Assembly: GCF_000495435.3 (NCBI RefSeq)
Contig: NZ_AXUN02000181.1
Location: 879-64,878 of the forward strand
DNA from: Youngiibacter fragilis 232.1
Lineage (GTDB): Bacteria; Bacillota; Clostridia; Clostridiales; Clostridiaceae
Direction: 5' to 3'
Length of the DNA stretch: 64,000 nt
Part shown: piece by piece, positions 36,814-45,894 of the stretch
Position numbering within the stretch: the stretch's first letter is position 1
Layout: every line of letters starts with the position of its first letter
Notes under the pieces: model-generated
What the model was told of the DNA's origin: nothing
Seen by the model: only the letters and a program-made list of their open reading frames with translations
Database searches by the model: none
Program-made: the position numbers and the translations under genes

Positions 36814-38343
36814 ATGAAGACACCGGTAATGCTTATGATCCTAGATGGATTCGGGCTTACAGACAGGGTTGAAGGCAATGCCGTGAAGGCAGCTAAAAAG
36901 CCCAATTTTGACTACTACTGGGAGAACTATCCCCATACCACGCTGAGCGCATCAGGACTTGCAGTCGGACTTCCCGAAGGACAGATGGGAAACTCCGAGG
37001 TAGGCCACATGAACATCGGCGCAGGAAGGGTAATCTACCAGGAACTTACAAGGATAACCAAGGAAATCCTTGATGGGGACTTCTTTACGAACGAAGCACT
37101 CAACCAGGCTGTTGACAATGCCCTTGCAAAGGGCAGCGACCTTCACCTTCTGGGACTTCTCTCAGACGGAGGAGTGCACAGCCACATAGACCACATCAAG
37201 GCTCTTGTGAAGCTTGCAAAGGACAAGGGACTTGACAGGGTATATGTGCATGCGTTCATGGACGGCAGGGATGTATCTCCGACATCAGGCGCTGGCTTCG
37301 TAAGGGAGCTTGAGGCTGCGATGGCTGAGATAGGGGCCGGAAAGATAGCCACCATCAGCGGAAGATACTATGCAATGGACAGGGACAAGAGATGGGAAAG
37401 GGTAAAGCTGGCATATGATGCCATGGTTTACGGAAAAGGCGTGGAGGTCACTTCAGGCGCCGAATACATCGAGAAGTCCTATACTGAGGATGTGACTGAC
37501 GAATTCATAATGCCATGCGTTGTGATGGACGGTGACAAGCCTACAGCAAGGATCAAGGACAATGATTCGATAATATTCTTCAACTTCAGGCCTGACAGGG
37601 GAAGGCAGATCACAAGGGCCATAAACGACAAGGTGTTCGATGGTTTCGAGAGGGAGAACATAGACCTCTTCTACGTGACCATGACCCAGTATGACAAGAC
37701 CCTTGAGAACGTGACGATAGCCTACAAGCCGGAAAGCTTTGACAACACACTTGGAAAGTACATTTCAGACCATGGTATGCTTCAGCTGAGGATAGCTGAA
37801 ACGGAGAAGTACGCCCATGTAACCTTCTTCTTCAACGGAGGCATTGAGGCTCCGTATGCGGGAGAGGACAGGATACTGGTAGCTTCACCTAAGGTAGCAA
37901 CCTATGACCTGAAGCCTGAGATGAGCGCTGACGAGGTTACTGAGCAGGTTGTAAAGGCCCTGGACAACAAGGATTACGGCATGGTCATACTGAACTATGC
38001 GAACCCTGACATGGTCGGGCATACAGGAATGATGGCAGCTGTAGTTAAGGCCCTTGAGGACATTGACTGCAACATGAAGAAGGTCATAGACAAGGTGCTT
38101 GAAAAGGATGGAACGGTCTTCGTAACCGCAGACCATGGAAACGCGGAACAGCTGATAGACTATGTGACCGGCGGACCCATGACAGCACATACCACCAATC
38201 CTGTACCGCTGATATACATAACTAACAATCCGACAAAGTCTCTCAAGGATGGCGGAAGGCTTGCCGACCTGGCGCCTACCATGCTTGAGGAAATGGGCCT
38301 TGAAAAGCCGAAGGAAATGAAGGGAACTTCGCTCCTCGCTTGA
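36814..38343 (+). CDS. gpmI: 2,3-bisphosphoglycerate-independent phosphoglycerate mutase
   Basis: A 509-residue Mn-dependent enzyme of the alkaline-phosphatase superfamily that converts 3- to 2-phosphoglycerate. LMILDGFG at the N-terminus carries the first metal ligand; the phosphorylated Ser is in GNSEVGHMNIGAGR; later metal ligands are in NYANPDMVGHTG and TADHGNAEQ. The ATG at 36814 follows GGAGGT; an ATG at 36802 lies in the ribosome site itself. Activity of this family depends on pH and Mn2+. Confidence 0.97.
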   Translation: MKTPVMLMILDGFGLTDRVEGNAVKAAKKPNFDYYWENYPHTTLSASGLAVGLPEGQMGNSEVGHMNIGAGRVIYQELTRITKEILDGDFFTNEALNQAVDNALAKGSDLHLLGLLSDGGVHSHIDHIKALVKLAKDKGLDRVYVHAFMDGRDVSPTSGAGFVRELEAAMAEIGAGKIATISGRYYAMDRDKRWERVKLAYDAMVYGKGVEVTSGAEYIEKSYTEDVTDEFIMPCVVMDGDKPTARIKDNDSIIFFNFRPDRGRQITRAINDKVFDGFERENIDLFYVTMTQYDKTLENVTIAYKPESFDNTLGKYISDHGMLQLRIAETEKYAHVTFFFNGGIEAPYAGEDRILVASPKVATYDLKPEMSADEVTEQVVKALDNKDYGMVILNYANPDMVGHTGMMAAVVKALEDIDCNMKKVIDKVLEKDGTVFVTADHGNAEQLIDYVTGGPMTAHTTNPVPLIYITNNPTKSLKDGGRLADLAPTMLEEMGLEKPKEMKGTSLLA

Positions 38344-38380
38344 CAAGCCAGGAATTCAATCTATCATAGTAAGAGACTAA

Positions 38381-39697
<1,317 letters not shown>

Positions 39698-39735
39698 TCT
39701 GAAAAAGAAGCTGAAAAGCTGAAAAGTATATCGAT

Positions 39736-39775
39736 CAGGCTCCGGAACTTGTTTTCGGGGCCTGGTTTCTTTTTA
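39736..39775 (+). terminator. Terminator of the glycolytic operon
   Basis: A 12-bp stem with some G-U pairs (39736-39747 with 39753-39764), 5-nt loop, followed by GTTTCTTTTT. Confidence 0.85.
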
Positions 39776-39914
39776 CATCAAATTCCCACTCGATGCCTTT
39801 CTTTCCGGAGGTTTAAAGGGGGGCCGGAATGGATTCTGTATGAATTCTGTAATCAATATTCTCCAACTGAATGATATATTCTAATCAAAGGGATAACGAA
39901 CTGGAGGGATTTCC

Positions 39915-40982
39915 ATGAAGAAACTTGCTGCATTGATTGCCATGGCTTTTATCTTAGCTGGTGTATCAGGATGCTCATCTGTACCAAAAAACGGATCTGA
40001 AGTTCAGGCCAGGGACCTTAAGGTATCGGATAAGACCAGCATGCATGCAGTGCTTGACGTGCCCATGGTAGAGAGCAACATGCTATACTGCGTGACTTTC
40101 CAGCTTGCGTGGAACGAGCTCATGGACAATGTGCTGAAGGGAGAAATCATCCTTGAAACGGAGAAGGAGCTTAGCGTAAGGCTAAACCGGAAGATGCAGA
40201 CAAAGGGAAGCCTTTCTCCTGACGACTACATCGCCATGGTTGGAATGGGCAGGGACGATATAGTAAAGAAGATAAATGATGAGATGGACGGGAAGTTCAG
40301 CGAGGAAGACAAGTGGAAGGTCGAATCAGAGGTTGGGCCAGATGATTACCTTGCGTTCGCGTTCCTGAAGAAAGTGCTGGAGTTCGGAACCTCATTTGAG
40401 AAGGTTGAGGAAGGACTTGATTTCAAGGGAACGAAGGTCTCATCCTTTGGGATCATGACTGTAAAGGACCCGGAGGTCAGGGAAAAGCTTGTCAAGCAGG
40501 TTGAACTGCTCTACTACAGGAATGACAAGGAATTCATCATAAGGCTCAAGGACAAGGAAGGCAAAGAGGAGCTTTACCTTGCCATGCTGCCTGAGGAGGA
40601 GACCCTGGAGAAGATGGTCGATAAGGCCAGAAGCCTCGAGGGGCAGGAAATGAAGCTCGGACCATCTGATGTGCTGAACATTCCTGTGATCGCATTCGAC
40701 ATCAAGCACAACTACAAGGAGCTTGAGAACCAGGCTGTTATGAACAGGGGATTTGAAGGTTATTCGATTGGCTCTGCACTGCAGAGGATCGAGTTCGTGC
40801 TTAACGAGAGCGGAGCTGTCCTCAAGTCAAAAGCTGAGATAACAATGCCCACATCCATGCCGTTGGAGCCCAAATCCCTGATATTCGACGATTCGTTCCT
40901 CCTGTACATGACTGAGGCTGGACAGGCTGACCCGTATCTCGTGGTTTATGTAGATAACTCTGAGATCCTGACGGCAAAGTGA
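39915..40982 (+). CDS. Serpin-like lipoprotein (paralogue 1)
   Basis: 355 residues with a lipoprotein signal (ILAGVSGC, C20). No family is obvious, but order and spacing in the C-terminal third recall serpins: VTFQLAWNEL near the N-terminus where serpins have their helix-B motif, GLDFKG and VELLYY in the middle, LNESGAVLKSKAE at the place of the reactive-loop hinge, and FDDSFLLYMTEAG...LVVYVDNSE where serpins have PFLFLI...GRV. Lys and Glu in the hinge argue against inhibition by loop insertion. A second copy follows 16 bp downstream, so the pair is one operon. Serpin assignment is an inference from pattern only. Confidence 0.5.
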   Translation: MKKLAALIAMAFILAGVSGCSSVPKNGSEVQARDLKVSDKTSMHAVLDVPMVESNMLYCVTFQLAWNELMDNVLKGEIILETEKELSVRLNRKMQTKGSLSPDDYIAMVGMGRDDIVKKINDEMDGKFSEEDKWKVESEVGPDDYLAFAFLKKVLEFGTSFEKVEEGLDFKGTKVSSFGIMTVKDPEVREKLVKQVELLYYRNDKEFIIRLKDKEGKEELYLAMLPEEETLEKMVDKARSLEGQEMKLGPSDVLNIPVIAFDIKHNYKELENQAVMNRGFEGYSIGSALQRIEFVLNESGAVLKSKAEITMPTSMPLEPKSLIFDDSFLLYMTEAGQADPYLVVYVDNSEILTAK

Positions 40983-40998
40983 AGATGAGGTGATATAG

Positions 40999-42075
40999 AT
41001 GAAGAAGAGATTCATTGCCGGAATAGTGGTTATAGCCGTGGCTGCTTCAGCTGTGGCTTATATGCTCTGGCCGAGGCCGGAGGACAAGCATGAGGTAGTG
41101 GCGAAGGTTTTGTCTGAGTCAGACTATACAAAGATGGTACCCGTACTCAACGTACCTCTCGGAAGGGGTAACGTAATATGGTCAGTTACATTCCAGCTAG
41201 CCTGGAACGAGCTTGTAGAGAATGTCATCGGCGAAGGTATACTTTTGGAGAGTGAAAGGGCATACAGCACGGAGCTTAACCTTATGAAGCAGAAGAAGGA
41301 ATCGCTTGACCCGGATGACTATATGGCAATGGTCGGCATGGGCAGGGACGGAATCGTTGAAAAGGTGAATACAGAGCTTGAAAAGAAGTTCGGTGAAGGC
41401 GGAAAGTGGAAGGTGGAATCTAAGGTTGACCCTGAGAGCTACCTTGCATATGCGTTCCTGAAGAAGTCCATTGCATTTGCCGAGAACTTTGAAAAGGTGA
41501 CAAAAGGCCTTGATTTCAAGGGGGTGAATGTCCAGTCCTTCGGTATAATGGAAGAGGGGGATGCGGCAAGAAGAGGCAAGCTGGAAAGCCAGGTTGAGTT
41601 ACTTTACTACAAGGATGATGAAGAATTCATAGTAAGGCTCAAGGACAAGGATGACAAGGAGGAGCTGTACCTTGCGAAACTGCCGGGAGAGGATACGCTG
41701 GAAGCGATGCTCGAAAAGGCAAGGAGCCTTGAGGGGACACCTGCTGCAATGACCAGGTATGACAAGCTTAACGTGCCGGTTGTTGCAATCGACATGAGGA
41801 AGGACTACGAGACCCTCATCGGGCAGTACCTTCTGAACAAGGGCTTTGAAAGCTATTTCATTGGAAGTGCCCTGCAGAGGATGGAGTTTGTACTCAATGA
41901 AAGCGGTGCAGCCTTGAAGTCCAAGGCTGAGATTGTGCTTGATAAGTCAGTGCCTCCGCCATCGAAGAATCTGATATTCGATGATTCCTTCCTGCTGTAT
42001 ATGGTCGAGAAAGGGAAGGCTGTTCCATACCTCGTGATCTATGTTGATAACGCGGAACTGTTGAATGCCAAATAG
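40999..42075 (+). CDS. Serpin-like exported protein (paralogue 2)
   Basis: 358 residues, clearly a tandem duplicate of the preceding gene: both share VTFQLAWNEL, DDYxAMVGMGRD, a KWKVES region, GLDFKG, VELLYY and FDDSFLLYM at the same places. The N-terminus is a membrane anchor or signal (about 5-23) without a lipobox Cys, so this copy may be anchored or secreted differently. The hinge-like region begins at about residue 301 (ESGAALKSKAE), followed by a Pro-rich loop (VPPPSK) and a closing FDDSFLLYM strand; the distance between them (about 27 residues) is close to that in alpha-1-antitrypsin. Confidence 0.5.
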   Translation: MKKRFIAGIVVIAVAASAVAYMLWPRPEDKHEVVAKVLSESDYTKMVPVLNVPLGRGNVIWSVTFQLAWNELVENVIGEGILLESERAYSTELNLMKQKKESLDPDDYMAMVGMGRDGIVEKVNTELEKKFGEGGKWKVESKVDPESYLAYAFLKKSIAFAENFEKVTKGLDFKGVNVQSFGIMEEGDAARRGKLESQVELLYYKDDEEFIVRLKDKDDKEELYLAKLPGEDTLEAMLEKARSLEGTPAAMTRYDKLNVPVVAIDMRKDYETLIGQYLLNKGFESYFIGSALQRMEFVLNESGAALKSKAEIVLDKSVPPPSKNLIFDDSFLLYMVEKGKAVPYLVIYVDNAELLNAK

Positions 42076-42105
42076 CTGAAGAAAGGACAAGACATGGAGG
42101 GATAG

Positions 42106-42137
42106 GCCTGTCTGCTTGGCAGGCTTGTTCATCTTTT
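42106..42137 (+). terminator. Terminator after the serpin-like pair
   Basis: A 7-bp stem with one G-U pair (GCCTGTC 42106-42112 with GGCAGGC 42118-42124), 5-nt loop, then TTGTTCATCTTTT. Confidence 0.7.
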
Positions 42138-42261
42138 GTTAATTTCTTTGTGAAAATCGTGTCTTTTGGTATTGTTTAGAAATCTGATTTGTTATATTAT
42201 ATTTGTTATAGAGTTTGAAATATGTTAAAATGAGTTGTTGATTACAGCTCAGGAGGAATTT

Positions 42262-42492
42262 ATGAACGGTTTCTTGATATTTATTGAATTTGTATTGGCG
42301 ATAGCCATTATAGCAGTTGTGCTTATGCAGCAGAGCAAATCCGACGGTCTGAAGGGATTTACAGGAGGCGGGACGCAGGAGACATTCTTCAGCAAGAACA
42401 GGTCAAGGACTGGAGAAGCCTTCCTAAAGAAAATAACGGTGCTCCTCGCGATACTATTCGCGGTGAACACGATCCTAATGAACATACTATAG
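42262..42492 (+). CDS. secG: Protein-export membrane protein SecG
   Basis: 76 residues, two membrane helices (about 3-22 and 55-74) joined by the family loop LMQQSKSDGLKGFTGGG. SecG is the small subunit of the SecYEG translocon. AGGAGG precedes ATG 42262; an earlier ATG at 42235 has no ribosome site. In many Firmicutes secG precedes rnr-smpB-ssrA; here two other genes lie between secG and rnr. Confidence 0.95.
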   Translation: MNGFLIFIEFVLAIAIIAVVLMQQSKSDGLKGFTGGGTQETFFSKNRSRTGEAFLKKITVLLAILFAVNTILMNIL

Positions 42493-42499
42493 GATAACT

Positions 42500-42528
42500 A
42501 TGCTGTCTTGCAGGCAGCATTTTATTTT
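42500..42528 (+). terminator. Terminator after secG
   Basis: An 8-bp stem (42500-42507 with 42513-42520), 5-nt loop, then TTTATTTT. Confidence 0.8.
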
Positions 42529-42642
42529 ACACCAATTTCGCATCTTTGGAGCAGCCATGGCGATCACCGATATAAAGAACCTGAAGAACTCTTGATATTG
42601 AATGAAAGTCATTGCTGCTTCATTTCTATTTTGGAGGGAAGA

Positions 42643-43608
42643 ATGAGAAGATTTGCATTTAAGGTCATGGCAACAATTGCAACTGTATTCCTTCTTTCTG
42701 GCTGCAGCGACAAGGAAAAGGTCCCTGCAGGAAAGTTTCCTGAGAAGGAAATAGAGGTACCGGTCAAGGGCGGTACTCTCAAGGGGACGCTGATGGAGCC
42801 ATCAGGCGCTTCTGGAACCCTTGCCATAATCGTGGCTGGTTCAGGCCCCACTGACAGAAACGGGAACAATCCCCAGGCGGGTGAGAACAACAGCCTGAAG
42901 ATGATTGCCGAGGCTCTGGCTGAGGCAAAGGTTTCAAGCTTCAGATATGACAAGAGGGGAATAGCAAAGAGCGCTGACCTGGTGAAGAAGGAGGAAGACC
43001 TCATATTCACCGACTACAGCGATGACATAGTTCAGATCGCAGCCCATTTCAAGGAGTACAAGAAGATCGTGCTCATCGGTCACAGCGAAGGTGCGATGCT
43101 CGCATCAGTCGCCGAGAAGGACCTGCCAGGATTATCAGGCCTTGTGATGGTTGCCGGAATCGGGACTCCTGCGTACGAGACTCTCAAAAGGCAGCTTAAG
43201 GCTTCAGGTGAGGACATATACAACAGGTCGGTTCCCATAATCGACAGCCTTACGGGCGGCGAGAAGGTGACGGAAATACCGGCGGACCTCTTCATGCTGT
43301 TCAGGCCAAGCGTTCAGCCCTATCTGATATCATGGTTCAGATTTGACCCTTCTGAGGTAATGAAGGGTGTGAAGGCCAGGACATTGATACTTCAGGGTGA
43401 CAATGACATACAGGTGGGTGTTGAGGATGCAGAGCTGCTGCATGGATCAAAGCCTGACTCGACCATGTTCATAATCCCCGGAATGAACCATGTGCTGAAG
43501 GAAGCACCGACAGACAGGGAAGGGAACCTGAAGACCTATTCGGATCCGACCTTGCCCCTTGATACGGAATTTAAGGAAAAACTAATTGATTTTATAAGCG
43601 GTTTATAA
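42643..43608 (+). CDS. Alpha/beta hydrolase lipoprotein
   Basis: 321 residues: a lipoprotein signal (FLLSGC near 20), then an alpha/beta-hydrolase domain. The oxyanion region is IVAGSGPTDRNG, the nucleophile S148 lies in GHSEGAM, a likely acid is in LQGDNDIQV and the His in GMNHVLKE. It resembles serine aminopeptidase/acyl-hydrolase types that act at the cell surface. The ATG at 43643-1000 (position 42643) follows GGAGGG; the frame opens from 42508 inside the previous terminator. The substrate is unknown. Confidence 0.85.
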   Translation: MRRFAFKVMATIATVFLLSGCSDKEKVPAGKFPEKEIEVPVKGGTLKGTLMEPSGASGTLAIIVAGSGPTDRNGNNPQAGENNSLKMIAEALAEAKVSSFRYDKRGIAKSADLVKKEEDLIFTDYSDDIVQIAAHFKEYKKIVLIGHSEGAMLASVAEKDLPGLSGLVMVAGIGTPAYETLKRQLKASGEDIYNRSVPIIDSLTGGEKVTEIPADLFMLFRPSVQPYLISWFRFDPSEVMKGVKARTLILQGDNDIQVGVEDAELLHGSKPDSTMFIIPGMNHVLKEAPTDREGNLKTYSDPTLPLDTEFKEKLIDFISGL

Positions 43609-43705
43609 TTAAAATAATTATAGATAAACATGAAAGTAGTATCATATATAAAAAGAAGATACGCTTCAGGACAAAACCTGGCTTACCAGGGGGATACACT
43701 TATTT

Positions 43706-43737
43706 GTAAAAAGGTAAAAAGGTAAAAAGGTAAAAAA
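43706..43737 (+). repeat. 8-bp tandem repeat in the hppA leader
   Basis: Four head-to-tail units of GTAAAAAG (three perfect, the fourth with an extra A) lie immediately before the hppA ribosome site GGGAGTG. Slippage would alter leader length but not the ribosome-site spacing. Confidence 0.85.
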
Positions 43738-43750
43738 GGGAGTGTTGTAA

Positions 43751-45769
43751 ATGGAAATCACTTTTCTTCTGTCGGCGTTGTGCGGCGTCGTTGCTATTGT
43801 ATTCGCGTTATATCTAGCCTCAATGATCAGCAGACAGGATGCTGGGAATGACAGGATGAAGGAAATCGCAGGCTATATCCATGATGGAGCGATGGCTTTC
43901 CTGAAAGCTGAGTATCAGTATCTTGCAGTGTTCATCGTTGCTGTAACTGCTATCCTTTTCGTTATCGGATGGCAGACATCGATCTCTTTCGTTCTTGGAG
44001 CTCTTTTTTCTATTGCTGCAGGATACTTCGGTATGCAGGTCGCTACCAAGGCAAATGTAAGGACAGCAAATGCTGCTAAATCAGGTATGAAACAGGCGCT
44101 TAAGATCGCTTTTTCAGGTGGAGCGGTAATGGGAATGGCTGTTGTTGGTCTTGGAATACTCGGACTTGCGCTACTGTATCTTGCCTTTGATGGTAAGGTA
44201 ACGTACCTAACAGGCTTCAGCCTTGGAGCATCCTCGATCGCCCTTTTCGCAAGGGTTGGAGGAGGCATTTACACCAAAGCCGCTGACGTAGGCGCTGACC
44301 TGGTTGGAAAGGTTGAAGCTGGAATACCGGAGGATGACCCGAGAAATCCTGCGGTTATCGCTGACAATGTTGGAGACAATGTTGGTGACGTAGCCGGAAT
44401 GGGTGCTGACCTTTTTGAGTCATATGTCGGATCCATAGTATCTGCCCTGACTCTTGGTGTTGTTCTTCTTGGAAAGAACGGAGCCATATTCCCCATGCTC
44501 CTTGCATCTGTAGGTATTATTGGAGCAATAATCGGAATTACAATATCAAACAGCTCTAAGGAGGATAATCCTCAGAGTGCATTGAACCTTGGAACATATA
44601 TAGCCGGCGGTGCTACTCTTATAGCAGCATTCGTTCTCAGTGCAACGATATTTGGTGACATGAAGGCGGCATTTGCTGTTGCAGCAGGACTTATGGTTGG
44701 TATCTTGATAGGCAAGATCACCGAGATATACACTTCAGGGGACTACAAATATGTCAAGAATATTGCTGAGGAGTCACTCTCAGGACCAGCCACCAATATC
44801 ATATCAGGACTCGCTGTTGGTATGTATTCAACTCTTGTACCTGTAATATTCATAGTAGTTGGAATCATTGTCTCATATTTCATAATGGGAGGAGCACAGA
44901 ATCCGACCATGGGACTTTATGGTATATCACTTGCGGCGGTAGGCATGCTTTCCACTACAGGAATAACAGTTGCTGTAGATGCATATGGTCCTATTGCTGA
45001 CAATGCCGGTGGTATTGCAGAAATGTCACATCTTCCAAAGGAAGTCAGACAGATAACAGACAAGCTTGACTCAGTTGGAAATACGACTGCTGCAATAGGC
45101 AAGGGCTTCGCGATAGGCTCTGCTGCCCTTACGGCACTTGCACTCTTCGCATCATACGCAGAGGCTGTAAAGCTTGGCGCGATTAACCTTCTCAATCCCC
45201 TTACTCTCGTAGGACTCTTTGTCGGTGCTATGCTTCCATTCCTGTTCGGTGCCCTCACGATGAAGTCAGTGGGAAATGCAGCGAATGACATGGTTAAAGA
45301 GGTAAGAAGGCAGTTCAAGGAGATACCTGGAATAATGGAAGGCACCGGTAAGCCTGAGTATGAGAAGTGCGTTGCAATTTCGACAAAGGCAGCTTTAAGG
45401 GAGATGATTCTTCCTGGAGTTCTTGCTATTGTCGTACCGGTAGCGCTTGGGCTTCTGCTCGGAACTGAAGCCCTCGGAGGAATGATAGTAGGTGCGGTCA
45501 CTTCAGGAGTGCTGCTTGCCATAATGATGTCCAATTCAGGCGGAGCCTGGGACAATGCCAAGAAGTACATCGAATCAGGAGAACACGGCGGAAAGGGTGG
45601 TTATGCCCACAAGGCCGCTGTTGTTGGAGATACTGTAGGAGATCCGTTCAAGGATACTTCAGGACCTTCAATGAACATACTTATAAAGCTCATGACTGTT
45701 GTTTCTCTGGTATTTGCTCCGGTAATACTGGAATACGGCGGAATCCTTCTTGACCTGCTGGCAAAATAG
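43751..45769 (+). CDS. hppA: Membrane-bound ion-translocating pyrophosphatase, K+-dependent type
   Basis: A 672-residue pump with about 16 membrane helices that couples pyrophosphate hydrolysis to export of H+ and/or Na+. The active-site motifs are [11 protein letters not shown] and the Asp-rich [14 protein letters not shown], then [11 protein letters not shown] and the C-terminal [14 protein letters not shown]. At about 443-455 it reads [16 protein letters not shown]; Ala there marks the K+-stimulated subfamily (Lys in K+-independent pumps), which includes Na+-pumping enzymes. GGGAG precedes the ATG. The gene is monocistronic, ending at a strong terminator. Confidence 0.93.
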   Translation: MEITFLLSALCGVVAIVFALYLASMISRQDAGNDRMKEIAGYIHDGAMAFLKAEYQYLAVFIVAVTAILFVIGWQTSISFVLGALFSIAAGYFGMQVATKANVRTANAAKSGMKQALKIAFSGGAVMGMAVVGLGILGLALLYLAFDGKVTYLTGFSLGASSIALFARVGGGIYTKAADVGADLVGKVEAGIPEDDPRNPAVIADNVGDNVGDVAGMGADLFESYVGSIVSALTLGVVLLGKNGAIFPMLLASVGIIGAIIGITISNSSKEDNPQSALNLGTYIAGGATLIAAFVLSATIFGDMKAAFAVAAGLMVGILIGKITEIYTSGDYKYVKNIAEESLSGPATNIISGLAVGMYSTLVPVIFIVVGIIVSYFIMGGAQNPTMGLYGISLAAVGMLSTTGITVAVDAYGPIADNAGGIAEMSHLPKEVRQITDKLDSVGNTTAAIGKGFAIGSAALTALALFASYAEAVKLGAINLLNPLTLVGLFVGAMLPFLFGALTMKSVGNAANDMVKEVRRQFKEIPGIMEGTGKPEYEKCVAISTKAALREMILPGVLAIVVPVALGLLLGTEALGGMIVGAVTSGVLLAIMMSNSGGAWDNAKKYIESGEHGGKGGYAHKAAVVGDTVGDPFKDTSGPSMNILIKLMTVVSLVFAPVILEYGGILLDLLAK

Positions 45770-45813
45770 CTGACAGAAACAGATTATTCATTAATTTATT
45801 GTTAAAAGGCCGC

Positions 45814-45844
45814 AAATGCGGCCTTTTTTTGTAATATTAGTTAC
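45814..45844 (+). terminator. Terminator after hppA
   Basis: A 10-bp stem (AAAAGGCCGC 45814-45823 with GCGGCCTTTT 45828-45837), 4-nt loop, continuing into TTTG. Confidence 0.92.
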
Positions 45845-45894
45845 CATATGGCGTATAATTCTTATATAGGACAATTTACTGGTATAAGGCATGA

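Noticed and set aside
43609-43705. Possible riboswitch in the hppA leader
   Set aside because: No known riboswitch core (for example the fluoride motif) could be matched by eye.
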